Source of the DNA: Rossellomorea aquimaris
GTDB taxonomy: Bacteria > Bacillota > Bacilli > Bacillales > Bacillaceae_B
DNA: 64,000 bases
Reading direction: 5' to 3'
Assembly (NCBI RefSeq): GCF_020172085.1
Contig: NZ_JAIVAT010000003.1
Location: 868,001-932,000 of the forward strand
In this document: one piece after another, positions 17,677 to 27,100 of the stretch
Layout of the letters: the number at the start of each line of letters is the position of its first letter
Position numbering within the stretch: the stretch's first letter is position 1
Position numbers and translations under genes: made by a program
Notes under the pieces: model-generated
Database searches by the model: none
The model's input: only the letters and a program-made list of their open reading frames with translations
What the model was told of the DNA's origin: nothing

Positions 17677-18972
17677 ATGAAAGCAAAGAAAAGACTGTCA
17701 AATCCAAATAAAGGTTTGAATGGAGAGCTGCAAGTACCGGGGGATAAATCGATTTCCCATCGATCGATCATGTTTGGATCGGTTGCTGAAGGCAAAACGG
17801 TTATACATAATTTTCTTATGGGAGAGGATTGTTTAAGCACCATTTCCTGCTTTCGTAAGTTAGGTGTGGAGATTACGGTCACACAAGATGAAGTGATTGT
17901 ATATGGTAACGGGTGGGATCACCTAAAAGAACCGGTGGATATTCTGGATGTAGGGAATTCGGGGACTACTACCCGTCTTATCATGGGGATTCTGGCAGGA
18001 AGACCATTTCATTCGGTTCTTATTGGGGATTCCTCCATCGCCAAGCGACCGATGAAGAGGGTGACAGAGCCGCTGAAGAAATTCGGTACCGTGATAGATG
18101 GCCGTTCTGAAGGCAATTTCACTCCGCTATCCATCAGGGGTGGAAATCTGAAAGGCATTCATTATTCATTACCTGTTGCAAGTGCCCAAGTAAAGTCCGC
18201 CCTCATATTGGCGGGGCTCCAGGCGGATGGAGTGACTGAAATAGTTGAGCCGCAGCAGACGAGAAACCATACGGAAAAGATGATTCTCGAGTTTGGCGGG
18301 AAGATTGAAAAACATGGAGATACCATTAAGGTCCAAGGCGGGCAAGTACTAAAAGGAACAGAAATTTATGTTCCAGGAGATATCTCATCAGCAGCCTTCT
18401 TTATGGTGGCTGCCGCCATTGTTCCCCATAGTAAAGTACTGTTAAAGAATGTAGGTCTTAATGAAACCCGTATTGGGATAGTGGAAGTCATGAAGAAAAT
18501 GGGTGCATCTATAGAAATAGTGGAGCATTCCAAAGCGGGGGAACCGATCGGAGACATTCTTGTTCAATCTTCGGAGCTTACAGGGATTGAAATCGGTGGA
18601 GACCTGATTCCTTCATTAATTGATGAAATTCCGGTTATTGCCCTATTAGCCACACAAGCGAAAGGGAAGACGGTCATCAGGGACGCAGAAGAATTAAAGG
18701 TAAAGGAAACCAATCGTATCGATGCAGTCGTGAAAGAGCTTGGCAAGCTTGGTGCAAACATTCAAGGAACGGAAGATGGAATGGTCATTGAGGGTAAAAC
18801 TCCGTTACACGGAGGAGAGGTTCATTCATGGGGAGATCACCGGATTGGAATGACCCTTGCTGTAGCCTCATTGCTGACTGAATCTGATGTCTATTTAGAG
18901 GATGCAGAGGCAGTGAAGATATCGTATCCCGATTTCTTTGAGCATATAAATCAACTGTTGGAACATGAGTAA
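17677..18972 (+). CDS. aroE: EPSP synthase (3-phosphoshikimate 1-carboxyvinyltransferase)
   Basis: Joins shikimate-3-phosphate and PEP; E. coli name aroA, B. subtilis name aroE. Signatures [27 protein letters not shown] and RVKETNRI-like [11 protein letters not shown] are clear, and the protein resembles class II enzymes. The ATG at 17677 is preferred over the GTG at 17668, which lies inside the AAAGGGTG ribosome binding site. 431 residues. Last gene of the aromatic operon before a terminator. Confidence 0.95.
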   Translation: MKAKKRLSNPNKGLNGELQVPGDKSISHRSIMFGSVAEGKTVIHNFLMGEDCLSTISCFRKLGVEITVTQDEVIVYGNGWDHLKEPVDILDVGNSGTTTRLIMGILAGRPFHSVLIGDSSIAKRPMKRVTEPLKKFGTVIDGRSEGNFTPLSIRGGNLKGIHYSLPVASAQVKSALILAGLQADGVTEIVEPQQTRNHTEKMILEFGGKIEKHGDTIKVQGGQVLKGTEIYVPGDISSAAFFMVAAAIVPHSKVLLKNVGLNETRIGIVEVMKKMGASIEIVEHSKAGEPIGDILVQSSELTGIEIGGDLIPSLIDEIPVIALLATQAKGKTVIRDAEELKVKETNRIDAVVKELGKLGANIQGTEDGMVIEGKTPLHGGEVHSWGDHRIGMTLAVASLLTESDVYLEDAEAVKISYPDFFEHINQLLEHE

Positions 18973-18991
18973 TAGAATTTTTTTCTTTGAG

Positions 18992-19028
18992 GCGGGTGGA
19001 CGGAGGATGTCCATCCGCTTCCCCTTTT
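18992..19028 (+). terminator. Intrinsic terminator after aroE
   Basis: Ten-base stem GCGGGTGGAC (18992-19001) / GTCCATCCGC (19009-19018, one G-U pair), followed by TTCCCCTTTTTAT. Confidence 0.65.
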
Positions 19029-19093
19029 TATAAGTGGTGACATGAATTCATCCTTTCCGTCATAGCTTGTCTATAAAGGAAGGTGATGAATGG

Positions 19094-19990
19094 TTGAGCA
19101 CATATATCATTGAAAATGCAAATTGGGTGAAGGAAACTAAACTTACTCACACATCCCTTTTGATCGAAGATGGCAGGGTTTCAGCCATCAGGGATAACTT
19201 TCGGTATTATAGGTACATGCGAATGGATGTCTCACGTTTTCTCATGACACCAGGGCATGTCATGTGTGATACAGAGGTGCCAAAAGGTAGCGATTTTGTC
19301 TCCGTGAAGAATTATTATCTTAGTGAATTTATTAACAGAGGCTGTACGACAGTCCTGACATCATTTTCAATACGGTATGAATATGAATTCCTGAAAGAAT
19401 TACATGAGCGGAAAATCTCATTGATAAACTGTCCTCTGGATTACACAATAGGATTAAAAACAACCCCGAATCTGGTGACCCCGAGCATCATACGATCATG
19501 CAAGCGGCATAAAGTCCCCGTGATATGGATCGAGATGGATGGGACAGATGCATTTAGAAATATTCCCTGGGGGTGGATCAAAGGGTTATTATATGATTAC
19601 CCTATTACTTTTGTCCCTTTTTTTACGACAAACCTAGACAATAAAACAAAAATAAAGCATCTTAAAATGTGGCAGAATTCGATGGAAAGCGAGGGTATTC
19701 CCCATTTCCCCGATGAGATCCCCCAAAAAGAACCGCTGAAATTAAATGTATTGAAAAAAATTGGAATATATCCTCTTAGAGGAAATTTTTTGGTGGGTGG
19801 AGAAATAAGTTATAACCTCTATATGAAACGAGATGACACAGCTATTGAGCCATTATCATTTCATTATGATCATCATGTGCTAAAATGTACAATGAATAAG
19901 GGGAAATATCATTACGTGAATAATAGAGGGTACTTTCATCCTGGAGCAGGTGAAGAACTGATCATCCGAACACCAGGGTATTTTACTTAA
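19094..19990 (+). CDS. Degenerate amidohydrolase-like protein, probably non-catalytic
   Basis: 298 residues from a TTG at 19094 (AAGGAAGGTGATG just upstream). The ends look like the composite domain of metal-dependent amidohydrolases: N-terminal LLIEDGRVSAI, then LMTPGHVMCD where PGFIDxHxH is expected, and near the C-terminus GIYPLRGNFLVGGEISY, which resembles GIYPxKGxxxxGxDAD. GCTTVLTSF resembles the GxTT strand. The HxH metal pair and the later catalytic histidines and aspartate are not recognisable, so hydrolase activity is doubtful. B. subtilis has no gene here between aroE and ypiA as far as I recall. Function unknown. Confidence 0.6.
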   Translation: MSTYIIENANWVKETKLTHTSLLIEDGRVSAIRDNFRYYRYMRMDVSRFLMTPGHVMCDTEVPKGSDFVSVKNYYLSEFINRGCTTVLTSFSIRYEYEFLKELHERKISLINCPLDYTIGLKTTPNLVTPSIIRSCKRHKVPVIWIEMDGTDAFRNIPWGWIKGLLYDYPITFVPFFTTNLDNKTKIKHLKMWQNSMESEGIPHFPDEIPQKEPLKLNVLKKIGIYPLRGNFLVGGEISYNLYMKRDDTAIEPLSFHYDHHVLKCTMNKGKYHYVNNRGYFHPGAGEELIIRTPGYFT

Positions 19991-20025
19991 CTCAATACAA
20001 GCTTTTTTATAGAAAGGGATTGACC

Positions 20026-21285
20026 ATGTCATACGCTGAACAAATGTTATCTTCCTTGGAGGAAGGGAATTTAGAAGAAGCAAAGAAATATTATAGCCAG
20101 GTATTGAAGTTTGGAAGCCACGAAGAAAAGTTCAGCCTGGCCGAAGAACTGCATCATTTGGGATTTCTGGATGAAGCGAAAGAGCTGTACGGCATTCTCC
20201 TTCAATATTATCCGGGTGAAGGTGAACTACTTGTTGAACTGGCAGAAGTGCTGGTGGAGATGGACAAGGAAGAAGAAGCCATCGAAACCCTCGCAGAGTT
20301 GGATGAGGGTGACCCCATCTATCCCAGGGCACTGCTTCTGTTAGCAGATCTATACCAAATGCAGGGGTTGTTCGAAGTAAGTGAACAGAAGCTTCTTCAA
20401 GCCAAGAAGCTATTACCTGAAGAACCGGTCATTGATTTCGGGTTGGGGGAACTTTATTCCGAGACTGGAAGGTTCCTTGAAGCAATCAGGCACTATCAGG
20501 CTCTCATAGAGAAGGGAACGACTGAGCTCGGAGGAACGAATGTCCACCAAAGATTGGCAGAGGCCTATAGTGTCGGAGGGGCATTTGAAGAGGCTCTAAC
20601 ACATTATGAAAAAGCCCTTCAAGACCATCTAGAGATTAATACCCTTTTCGGCTACGCATTTACCGCCTATCAGGCGGGATACTACGAAAAAGCGATTGAA
20701 AAATTTGCTTCTGTCAAAGAACTGGATCCGGAATATCATTCTGTGTACTTATTACTCGCTAAATCATATGAACGTGAAGAGAAGCTTCAGGAAAGCCTGG
20801 AGACGGTTCAAGAAGGAGTAAAGCAGGATGAATTTAATAAAGAGCTGAATTTATTCGGGGGGAAAGTTTCCCTGAAGCTTGGACTTGAAAATGAAGCAGA
20901 AGCATTCCTTCGAGAAGCCTTGGTACTCGATCCCGGCTATGTGGAGGCAGCTCTGATCATCAACAAATTGTTCTTTACACAGGACCGATTTGACGATGTC
21001 CTGGAGATCGCACGGATGCTGACGGTAGAAGGAGAAGAGGAGCCCCAAATGAAATGGGATCTTGCAAAGGCTTATGAAGGGCTTGAACAATATAATCATG
21101 CATTAAAACAATACCGTGTTGCATATACTTACTTTAAGAATCATCAAGAGTTTTTGCTAGAGTTCGGACAATTTCTAGTAGAGGAAGGACTCAGGGGTGA
21201 AGCAGTAGAAGTATATAAACACCTGATTGAAATGGATCCTTCAAATGATGAGTGGCAGGATTTGATTGAAAGATTACAAGACTGA
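20026..21285 (+). CDS. ypiA: TPR-repeat protein YpiA
   Basis: 419 residues made of successive tetratricopeptide repeats: recurring pairs of helices with patterns such as AKKYYSQVLKFG, EAIRHYQALIEKG, EALTHYEKALQDH and YEKAIEKFASVKELDPE along the whole length. No catalytic domain; an adaptor or scaffold is likely. Start ATG at 20026 with GAAAGGGA. It precedes ypiB as in B. subtilis; that pair has been linked to ClpCP-dependent turnover of MurAA, best established for ReoY/YpiB. Confidence 0.85.
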   Translation: MSYAEQMLSSLEEGNLEEAKKYYSQVLKFGSHEEKFSLAEELHHLGFLDEAKELYGILLQYYPGEGELLVELAEVLVEMDKEEEAIETLAELDEGDPIYPRALLLLADLYQMQGLFEVSEQKLLQAKKLLPEEPVIDFGLGELYSETGRFLEAIRHYQALIEKGTTELGGTNVHQRLAEAYSVGGAFEEALTHYEKALQDHLEINTLFGYAFTAYQAGYYEKAIEKFASVKELDPEYHSVYLLLAKSYEREEKLQESLETVQEGVKQDEFNKELNLFGGKVSLKLGLENEAEAFLREALVLDPGYVEAALIINKLFFTQDRFDDVLEIARMLTVEGEEEPQMKWDLAKAYEGLEQYNHALKQYRVAYTYFKNHQEFLLEFGQFLVEEGLRGEAVEVYKHLIEMDPSNDEWQDLIERLQD

Positions 21286-21344
21286 CGACGGCGGTGGGTT
21301 AAGGGATTGACTGAAGGATAAGAGTGAAACGAAGGATTGTGAAC

Positions 21345-21416
21345 ATGACTGAACTTTATCGCGAAAAGAAAACGGACCTTATAAAAAAGGATTCTGCAGA
21401 GGAGGGAAAACCATGA
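21345..21416 (+). CDS. Possible 23-residue upstream ORF coupled to ypiB
   Basis: ATG at 21345, preceded by CGAAGGATTG, opens 23 highly charged codons ([16 protein letters not shown]...) whose TGA overlaps the ypiB start as ATGA. The overlap suggests translational coupling, but the ORF could be chance because the ypiB ribosome binding site (GAGGAGGG) lies inside it. Confidence 0.3.
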   Translation: MTELYREKKTDLIKKDSAEEGKP

Positions 21417-21952
21417 CCACCCCTGTTTCTGTCAACGAGAAGAAAGAATTTATCCGCTGGTTTTTGAACCGATACCAACTAAAACGAAGAGAATGTGTGT
21501 GGATCTTGAATTATCTGATGAGTCATGACCAGTTAATGAAAAAGGTTCATTTTGTCGAAGAATCCCAATACTGTCCAAGGGGACTGGTGATGTCGACACA
21601 TTGTGTCGAGGATGTTCCATTCCGCTTCTACAAGGAGAATATCATGACGACGGACGCAGAAAAATCGTTTCATGATATCCGCTTGAACAAAGATGAAGAT
21701 ATTTACATTCAGCTAAACTTCAGTAAAGCAAATTCAAGTTACCAATTTGCAGCCGTACTTGAAGAAAATCCGTTTATGCCGAAGTACCTTCTGATCAATG
21801 AAAAAGACAGAATGGTAGCGGAGCAGTTCCTGAACGACAGCTTGCAGACTTTCAGGAGAGATCATTTATTGAAGGCGATTGACCAAGCGTTGGACAGCGG
21901 GGACAAAAAGGCATTTAATCGATTGACTAAAGAATTGAATAACCTGACCTGA
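21413..21952 (+). CDS. ypiB: ReoY/YpiB, UPF0302 family
   Basis: 179-residue UPF0302 protein. Segments [26 protein letters not shown] and [14 protein letters not shown] are nearly those of B. subtilis YpiB. The Listeria homologue ReoY acts with ReoM and ClpCP to control degradation of MurA, the first committed enzyme of peptidoglycan synthesis, under control of a PASTA kinase. Strong GAGGAGGG site. A terminator follows directly, so it ends the ypiA-ypiB unit. Confidence 0.92.
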   Translation: MTTPVSVNEKKEFIRWFLNRYQLKRRECVWILNYLMSHDQLMKKVHFVEESQYCPRGLVMSTHCVEDVPFRFYKENIMTTDAEKSFHDIRLNKDEDIYIQLNFSKANSSYQFAAVLEENPFMPKYLLINEKDRMVAEQFLNDSLQTFRRDHLLKAIDQALDSGDKKAFNRLTKELNNLT

Positions 21953-21954
21953 TG

Positions 21955-21996
21955 AATCGAATGAAGAGATACATTTCTCTTCATTCGATTTTTTAT
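21955..21996 (+). terminator. Intrinsic terminator after ypiB
   Basis: Perfect 14-base stem (21955-21968 / 21977-21990) with an 8-nt loop followed by TTTTTATT. Confidence 0.85.
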
Positions 21997-22224
21997 TGCC
22001 TTTTTTAGATAGGAAGATTAAGAATGGAGCATACTAGTATCGAGGCTCTATTCACAGCCCTGGCTGAATGACCGGTTAACAAAGCCGGGTGAGTATTTCA
22101 GTGAAGGCAATGCAAACATTCATGGGAAACAGGTAAAGTTTAAAAGTGAAATCGCTTTAAATAGAAGGAGATAAAGTGATATGATGGGATGTGAAAAATG
22201 AAAGAAAAAAAGTGAGGGTTACAC

Positions 22225-22689
22225 ATGAATTGGAACGTAAAAGATATTGAAGTGTTTGAAGCTGAAAAAACATACATAGATACGGCAGTCATTCCGATGG
22301 TCCCTGTTGATTTCGGGAAGGATATAAGAGTCTCAGCTGCACAATCAGAGTTTATCAATCTACTCACCATGCATCTTGAAAGGCAGTTCAAGGGAAGAAT
22401 GATGATGACGCCGTCATTTACGTATCGAATGTCTTCTTTGATTGATAGCGAGGTGGAGAGGTTATCCGATTGGGCAGAAGAATTAAGTGCCAGCGGAGTG
22501 AAGCATATCTTCTTTTTAACCTCGGACAGCGGGTGGAAAAAAATCGAAGATCAATTAGGTGACCGCTTGATCTGGGTACCTTCCATCCCCCTTGAGGATC
22601 TGGATGAACAGTATAAGCACTCCATCATGGAAGATCAGGTGAAGCAACTGTTGAATGTGATTGTACAAAAATGGCAAAAAAATTCATAA
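22225..22689 (+). CDS. ypiF: YpiF, DUF2487 family
   Basis: 154-residue soluble protein with acidic and aromatic residues, no signal peptide or membrane segment. Position immediately before qcrA and sequence type (MNWNVKDIEVFEAEKTYIDTAV) match YpiF of B. subtilis. Function unknown to me; conserved linkage to the qcr operon suggests a role in its expression or assembly, which is inference. Start has GTGAGGGT upstream. Confidence 0.8.
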   Translation: MNWNVKDIEVFEAEKTYIDTAVIPMVPVDFGKDIRVSAAQSEFINLLTMHLERQFKGRMMMTPSFTYRMSSLIDSEVERLSDWAEELSASGVKHIFFLTSDSGWKKIEDQLGDRLIWVPSIPLEDLDEQYKHSIMEDQVKQLLNVIVQKWQKNS

Positions 22690-22728
22690 AAACTTCACAT
22701 TGTTTCCATCTTTTAGATTAGAGAGTTA

Positions 22729-22757
22729 TTGACCTTGTATAGAGTTTAATATATCAT
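22729..22757 (+). promoter_or_regulatory. Sigma-A promoter of qcrABC
   Basis: TTGACC (22729-22734), 17-base spacer, TATCAT (22752-22757). The predicted leader to the qcrA ATG is about 65 nt. Confidence 0.65.
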
Positions 22758-22829
22758 AGTTATGTCCTAGTTTTATATTTGTGCGAAATATGTCCGACGG
22801 ACTTACCTTACGATAGAGGGGGGAAAAGG

Positions 22830-23339
22830 ATGAGCAAACATCGTGTATCTAGACGTCAATTCCTTAACTATACACTTACGGGTGTAGGCGGTTTCATGGC
22901 GGCGGGAATGTTAATGCCGATGGTTCGCTTCGCAGTGGATCCCGTTTTGAAAACGGAAGCTGCGGGAGATTTTAAAGCGACAAAGCAAAAGGTTTCAGAA
23001 TTAACGAATGAACCAGTACGTGTCGATTTCTCTTACGAGCAAAAAGATGCATGGTACACATCAGAAGTGACACAGACCGCTTGGGTTTATAAGAACAAAG
23101 AAGGCAAAATCATTGCTCTTTCACCGGTTTGTAAACACCTTGGTTGTACAGTAAACTGGAATGGGAATCCGGATCATAAAGAAATGTTCTATTGCCCATG
23201 TCATGGTGGAATGTACCACAAAAATGGTAAGAATGTACCCGGTACACCACCGACAGCACCGTTGGATTCATATCCAACAAAAGAAAAAGACGGGATTTTA
23301 TATCTTGGACAACCAGAACCAAATAAATTTGTTAAGTAA
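22830..23339 (+). CDS. qcrA: Menaquinol:cytochrome c reductase Rieske iron-sulfur subunit
   Basis: Rieske [2Fe-2S] protein of the cytochrome bc complex. Cluster box 1 is CKHLGC (ligands Cys101 and His103) and box 2 is CPCHGG (ligands Cys122 and His125); Cys106 and Cys124 can form the usual disulfide. The N-terminus SRRQFLNY plus one hydrophobic helix is a twin-arginine anchor, so export is probably by Tat. The ATG at 22830, with GAGGGGGG upstream, gives 169 residues; an upstream in-frame ATG at 22779 is rejected. Confidence 0.96.
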   Translation: MSKHRVSRRQFLNYTLTGVGGFMAAGMLMPMVRFAVDPVLKTEAAGDFKATKQKVSELTNEPVRVDFSYEQKDAWYTSEVTQTAWVYKNKEGKIIALSPVCKHLGCTVNWNGNPDHKEMFYCPCHGGMYHKNGKNVPGTPPTAPLDSYPTKEKDGILYLGQPEPNKFVK

Positions 23340-23352
23340 GGGGGCGTAATCT

Positions 23353-24027
23353 GTGCTGAACAAGATCTATGATTGGGTTGACGAGCGTTTAGACATTACG
23401 CCTTTGTGGCGCGATATCGCGGATCACGAAGTACCTGAACATGTAAACCCTGCGCATCATTTTTCTGCGTTTGTTTACTGCTTCGGAGGGTTGACTTTCT
23501 TCGTAACCGTAATTCAAATTCTATCAGGAATGTTCTTAACGATGTACTATGTTCCTGATATTAAGAACGCTTGGGAATCTGTGTATTATCTGCAAAATGA
23601 AGTGGCATTTGGACAAATTGTCCGTGGAATGCATCACTGGGGAGCAAGTTTGGTTATCGTAATGATGTTCTTACATACACTACGCGTTTTCTTCCAAGGT
23701 GCATACAAAAAACCTCGTGAATTGAACTGGGTTGTTGGGGTTCTTATTTTCTTCGTTATGTTAGGGCTGGGCTTCACCGGTTATTTACTACCGTGGGATA
23801 TGAAAGCGCTATTCGCGACGAAAGTAGGTCTTGAAATTGCAGGAGCTACTCCATTTATTGGAGATCAAGTGAAAATGTTATTAGCTGGTGATGCTCATAT
23901 CGTCGGAGCACAGACTTTGACACGATTCTTCGCCATTCACGTATTCTTCTTGCCTGCTGCTTTACTTGGATTAATGGGAGCTCACTTCCTGATGATCCGT
24001 AAGCAAGGTATTTCAGGACCGTTGTAA
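23353..24027 (+). CDS. qcrB: Menaquinol:cytochrome c reductase cytochrome b subunit
   Basis: b6-type cytochrome with four membrane helices and bis-histidine ligands for two b haems, seen in RGMHHWGAS, MMFLHTLRVFFQGAYK and RFFAIHVFFLPA. GTG start with AGGGGGCG upstream. 224 residues, nearly identical in sequence to B. subtilis QcrB. The Qo-site helices and PEWY-like loop are on QcrC, as expected for the split b6f-like arrangement. Confidence 0.97.
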   Translation: MLNKIYDWVDERLDITPLWRDIADHEVPEHVNPAHHFSAFVYCFGGLTFFVTVIQILSGMFLTMYYVPDIKNAWESVYYLQNEVAFGQIVRGMHHWGASLVIVMMFLHTLRVFFQGAYKKPRELNWVVGVLIFFVMLGLGFTGYLLPWDMKALFATKVGLEIAGATPFIGDQVKMLLAGDAHIVGAQTLTRFFAIHVFFLPAALLGLMGAHFLMIRKQGISGPL

Positions 24028-24062
24028 GATATTTATTAACCTAATAAAAGGAGGGGGACACT

Positions 24063-24833
24063 ATGCATCGAGGAAAAGGGATGAAGTTTGTAGGGGACTC
24101 CCGGGTTCCTGCAGACAGAAAGCCGAATATACCGAAAGACTATTCGGAGTTCCCTGGTAAAACAGAAGCTTTCTGGCCAAACTTCTTATTAAAAGAGTGG
24201 CTGGTAGGTGCTGTTTTCCTTATCGGTTACCTATGTTTAACGGTTGCTCATCCATCACCGTTAGAACGTATTGCCGATCCGACGGATACTGGATATATTC
24301 CATTACCTGACTGGTATTTCTTATTTTTATACCAATTACTTAAGTACACATATGCATCTGGACCTTATAATGTTATCGGAGCGTTCGTTATTCCTGGAAT
24401 CGCATTTGGAGCACTTCTACTTGCACCATTCATCGACAAAGGACCTGAACGCCGTCCAACAAAACGTCCGCTTGCAGTAGGATTCATGATATTGGCACTC
24501 GCAGCTACGTACTTCCTTACTTGGGAATCTGTTGCAACTCATGACTGGGAAGCAGCGAAGGAACAAGGGAAGATCCGTGCTGAAGTGGATATCGATAAGG
24601 AATCTGAAGGATATAAAATCTTTTCTGACCAGAAGAATGGTTGTATCAACTGTCATGGTGAAAATCTGCAAGGGGGAGCAGGTCCTTCTTTAATCGGAAC
24701 GGGTCTTGCACCTGAAGAAATTGCAAAAATCGCTAAAAACGGTAAACCACCTGGCATGCCAGCAGGTTTATTTAAAGGGACAGACGAAGAGTTAAAGAAA
24801 CTATCTGAATTCATCTCTGGTTTAGAAGAATAA
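24063..24833 (+). CDS. qcrC: Menaquinol:cytochrome c reductase, subunit IV-cytochrome c fusion
   Basis: N-terminal part has three membrane helices and the quinol-site motif PDWYFLFLYQ (PEWY equivalent), corresponding to subunit IV of b6f. A C-terminal cytochrome c domain carries one haem c site, CINCH (Cys194, Cys197, His198), with the distal methionine probably in GMPAGLF. This fusion is the typical Bacillus arrangement. 256 residues. A terminator follows directly. Confidence 0.96.
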   Translation: MHRGKGMKFVGDSRVPADRKPNIPKDYSEFPGKTEAFWPNFLLKEWLVGAVFLIGYLCLTVAHPSPLERIADPTDTGYIPLPDWYFLFLYQLLKYTYASGPYNVIGAFVIPGIAFGALLLAPFIDKGPERRPTKRPLAVGFMILALAATYFLTWESVATHDWEAAKEQGKIRAEVDIDKESEGYKIFSDQKNGCINCHGENLQGGAGPSLIGTGLAPEEIAKIAKNGKPPGMPAGLFKGTDEELKKLSEFISGLEE

Positions 24834-24842
24834 TGATAAGAG

Positions 24843-24869
24843 GGGCCAGCTTATGTTGGCCCTTTTTTT
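24843..24869 (+). terminator. Intrinsic terminator after qcrC
   Basis: Stem GGGCCA (24843-24848) / TGGCCC (24857-24862) followed by seven T. Confidence 0.75.
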
Positions 24870-24892
24870 AATTTGAAAGCGAGGTGTAACGG

Positions 24893-25492
24893 ATGCTTTG
24901 GATCATGACAATATTGAGAAATAAAATGTTTTTATGGTTACTACTAATTGTGAATCTTTTCGGCACTATATATGGGTATATATGGTATATGCCTCAACTT
25001 CGAAATACACCTTCACAATTTTTATTATTTGTTCCGGATAGTCCGACAGCCAGCTTGTTTTTTTGTTTTGTATTAATTGCATTTTTACTGAATCGAAACT
25101 GGCCTATTTTCGAAGTGCTAGCAATCATTACACTGTTTAAATATGGGGTCTGGGCGGTGGTCATGAATCTGCTGACTCTTTGGGTTTCGGGTGATTTGCC
25201 GTGGGAGGGATATATGCTGATGGCTTCACACGGGGCAATGGCCGTTCAAGGCATCTTGTATTCCTCATTTTACAGGGTGAAATGGTGGCATATCATTGTC
25301 GGTGCCGTTTGGACCATCCATAATGATATCATTGACTATGTATATATGCAGTTCCCTATATACTCCAAACTATATATGTATATTCAGAATATAGGGTATT
25401 TTACATTCTGGCTCAGCATCGTTTCCATCGCTATCGCCTATTACTTCACTCAAAAAACGAATCGATTAGATATCCACAACAAGGTGATGTGA
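24893..25492 (+). CDS. ypjA: Membrane protein YpjA, DUF1405 family
   Basis: 199 residues with about six hydrophobic segments and few charged residues, so an integral membrane protein. WYMPQLRNTP and the WGVWAVV-type helices fit the DUF1405 family found beside qcr genes. GAGGTG ribosome binding site. Function unknown. Confidence 0.82.
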   Translation: MLWIMTILRNKMFLWLLLIVNLFGTIYGYIWYMPQLRNTPSQFLLFVPDSPTASLFFCFVLIAFLLNRNWPIFEVLAIITLFKYGVWAVVMNLLTLWVSGDLPWEGYMLMASHGAMAVQGILYSSFYRVKWWHIIVGAVWTIHNDIIDYVYMQFPIYSKLYMYIQNIGYFTFWLSIVSIAIAYYFTQKTNRLDIHNKVM

Positions 25493-25555
25493 TTTTGTGG
25501 TCTACTCTTGTCCTCCCACTCATAAACTTTATTAGTAGTTTTAGGGGGGACAAGT

Positions 25556-26347
25556 ATGAAATTCATCCAATTTATTATTACCGCTTTCTTATTTCTCATT
25601 TTAGTGCCTCAACCATTAATCGCAGTAGAGTCAACGTCTCCAATGAACGAGCTTGATGAAATTTCAGATCAGGCCTTACAGATGACAAAGGCAGGACGAT
25701 ATGAAGAAGCAAAGCATCTTTTAGTGTATTTCTCCGATGAATTCGCTTCTTTGAGTGCTCAGGAGTCTTTTTCTATGGATGAGTTGAGGATCTTAACCAT
25801 CTCTCATAATTTGGCGGTGGAAAGTATCAATCAAACATCTCTTGACCAGGAACAGAAGGTGAACGCCGTTACCAAGTTCAGACTTGTGATGGATGCATTA
25901 AACAGTCAGCACCAACCATTATGGGTTGAGATGGAAGACCCGATCATGGAAGCCTTCAATGGTGTGAAGATTGCAGCTGAAAATGGAAACGCAGATGATT
26001 ATCAAATGACATTGAATGTTTTTTTGTCCAAATATAATATCATTCAGCCGAGTATCAAATTAGACATCCCTGTTGAGCGGGCTCAAGTGTTGGATGCAAG
26101 GATATCTTACTTGGACCATTATCGACAGGACGTGTTGGAAAGTACAGAAACGATGAGTGAGCTGGCAGCTTTGGAAACAGATCTACACAAGCTATTTGAG
26201 AATATGACAGAAGACGAAGCGGATCCTTCCCTTTGGTGGGTCATCATATCGACAGGCAGTATCATCGTTTCTACATTATCTTATGTAGGTTGGAGAAAAT
26301 ATAAGGGACAAAGTGAAGTGAAAAAATCAGAACGGCAAAAAAATTGA
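25556..26347 (+). CDS. ypjB: Sporulation-associated protein YpjB
   Basis: 263 residues: N-terminal signal-like helix (residues 5-22), a helical extracytoplasmic domain, one C-terminal membrane segment (WWVIISTGSIIVSTLSYVGW) and a short basic tail. This topology and its position between ypjA and ypjC identify YpjB, annotated as a sporulation protein in Bacillus. Ribosome binding site AGGGGGG. No catalytic motif is visible. Confidence 0.8.
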   Translation: MKFIQFIITAFLFLILVPQPLIAVESTSPMNELDEISDQALQMTKAGRYEEAKHLLVYFSDEFASLSAQESFSMDELRILTISHNLAVESINQTSLDQEQKVNAVTKFRLVMDALNSQHQPLWVEMEDPIMEAFNGVKIAAENGNADDYQMTLNVFLSKYNIIQPSIKLDIPVERAQVLDARISYLDHYRQDVLESTETMSELAALETDLHKLFENMTEDEADPSLWWVIISTGSIIVSTLSYVGWRKYKGQSEVKKSERQKN

Positions 26348-26407
26348 CACCGCCCTTTTTGCGCTATAAAATTTAGGTAATCTATACATCTGGAGGTTAA
26401 TGCGATA

Positions 26408-27088
26408 ATGGCAGGATTTTTGATTTACTTTTTACTGATAGCTCTTATTCCAATTGGAGCTCAGATGCGCGTAAAGAGTACCTTTAAGAAATATTCACGA
26501 GTAGCCACTACTTCCGGTATGACCGGAAGGGAAATGGCCAGAAGAATCCTAGATGAAAACGGGTTGCACAATGTTAAAGTAGTCGAAGGCAGAGGGTTTT
26601 TGAGTGATCACTATAATCCAATGACTAAAACAGTTGCATTGTCGCCTGATAATTATCATGGACATTCGGTAGCTGGAGCGGCTGTTGCTGCCCATGAAGT
26701 CGGTCATGCAATACAAGACGCTGAAAGCTATGCATTTCTCAGGTTCCGGCATGCTCTCGTTCCCGTTGCGAATATTGGCTCAAATATGTCTTGGATCTTC
26801 TTGATGATCGGTATATTCACTCAATTATCTGGAATGTTCCTGCTCGGTATCATTCTGATGGCTGTAGGGGTGGTATTTCAATTGATCACTCTTCCAGTTG
26901 AGTTTAACGCTTCATCAAGAGCAATGGATCAAATCGTTTCACTAGGATTGATCCGCAACGAAGAAGAGCGACATGCCAGAAAAGTACTGAACGCAGCAGC
27001 GATGACGTATGTAGCTGCCGCAGCAGTGGCAATCATCGAACTATTGAGATTAGTATTGATCTTCACCGGTATGAATGGTGACGATTAA
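26408..27088 (+). CDS. Neutral zinc metallopeptidase, YugP family
   Basis: 226-residue membrane peptidase. The zinc motif HEVGH is at residues 96-100 (AAHEVGHAIQDAESY), preceded by an N-terminal membrane helix and followed by two more and a C-terminal one. PVEFNASSRAM is a second family signature. In B. subtilis the homologue yugP lies at another locus, so its presence between ypjB and ypjC is a local difference. TGGAGG ribosome binding site. Confidence 0.88.
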   Translation: MAGFLIYFLLIALIPIGAQMRVKSTFKKYSRVATTSGMTGREMARRILDENGLHNVKVVEGRGFLSDHYNPMTKTVALSPDNYHGHSVAGAAVAAHEVGHAIQDAESYAFLRFRHALVPVANIGSNMSWIFLMIGIFTQLSGMFLLGIILMAVGVVFQLITLPVEFNASSRAMDQIVSLGLIRNEEERHARKVLNAAAMTYVAAAAVAIIELLRLVLIFTGMNGDD

Positions 27089-27100
27089 CTCCATAAATGA

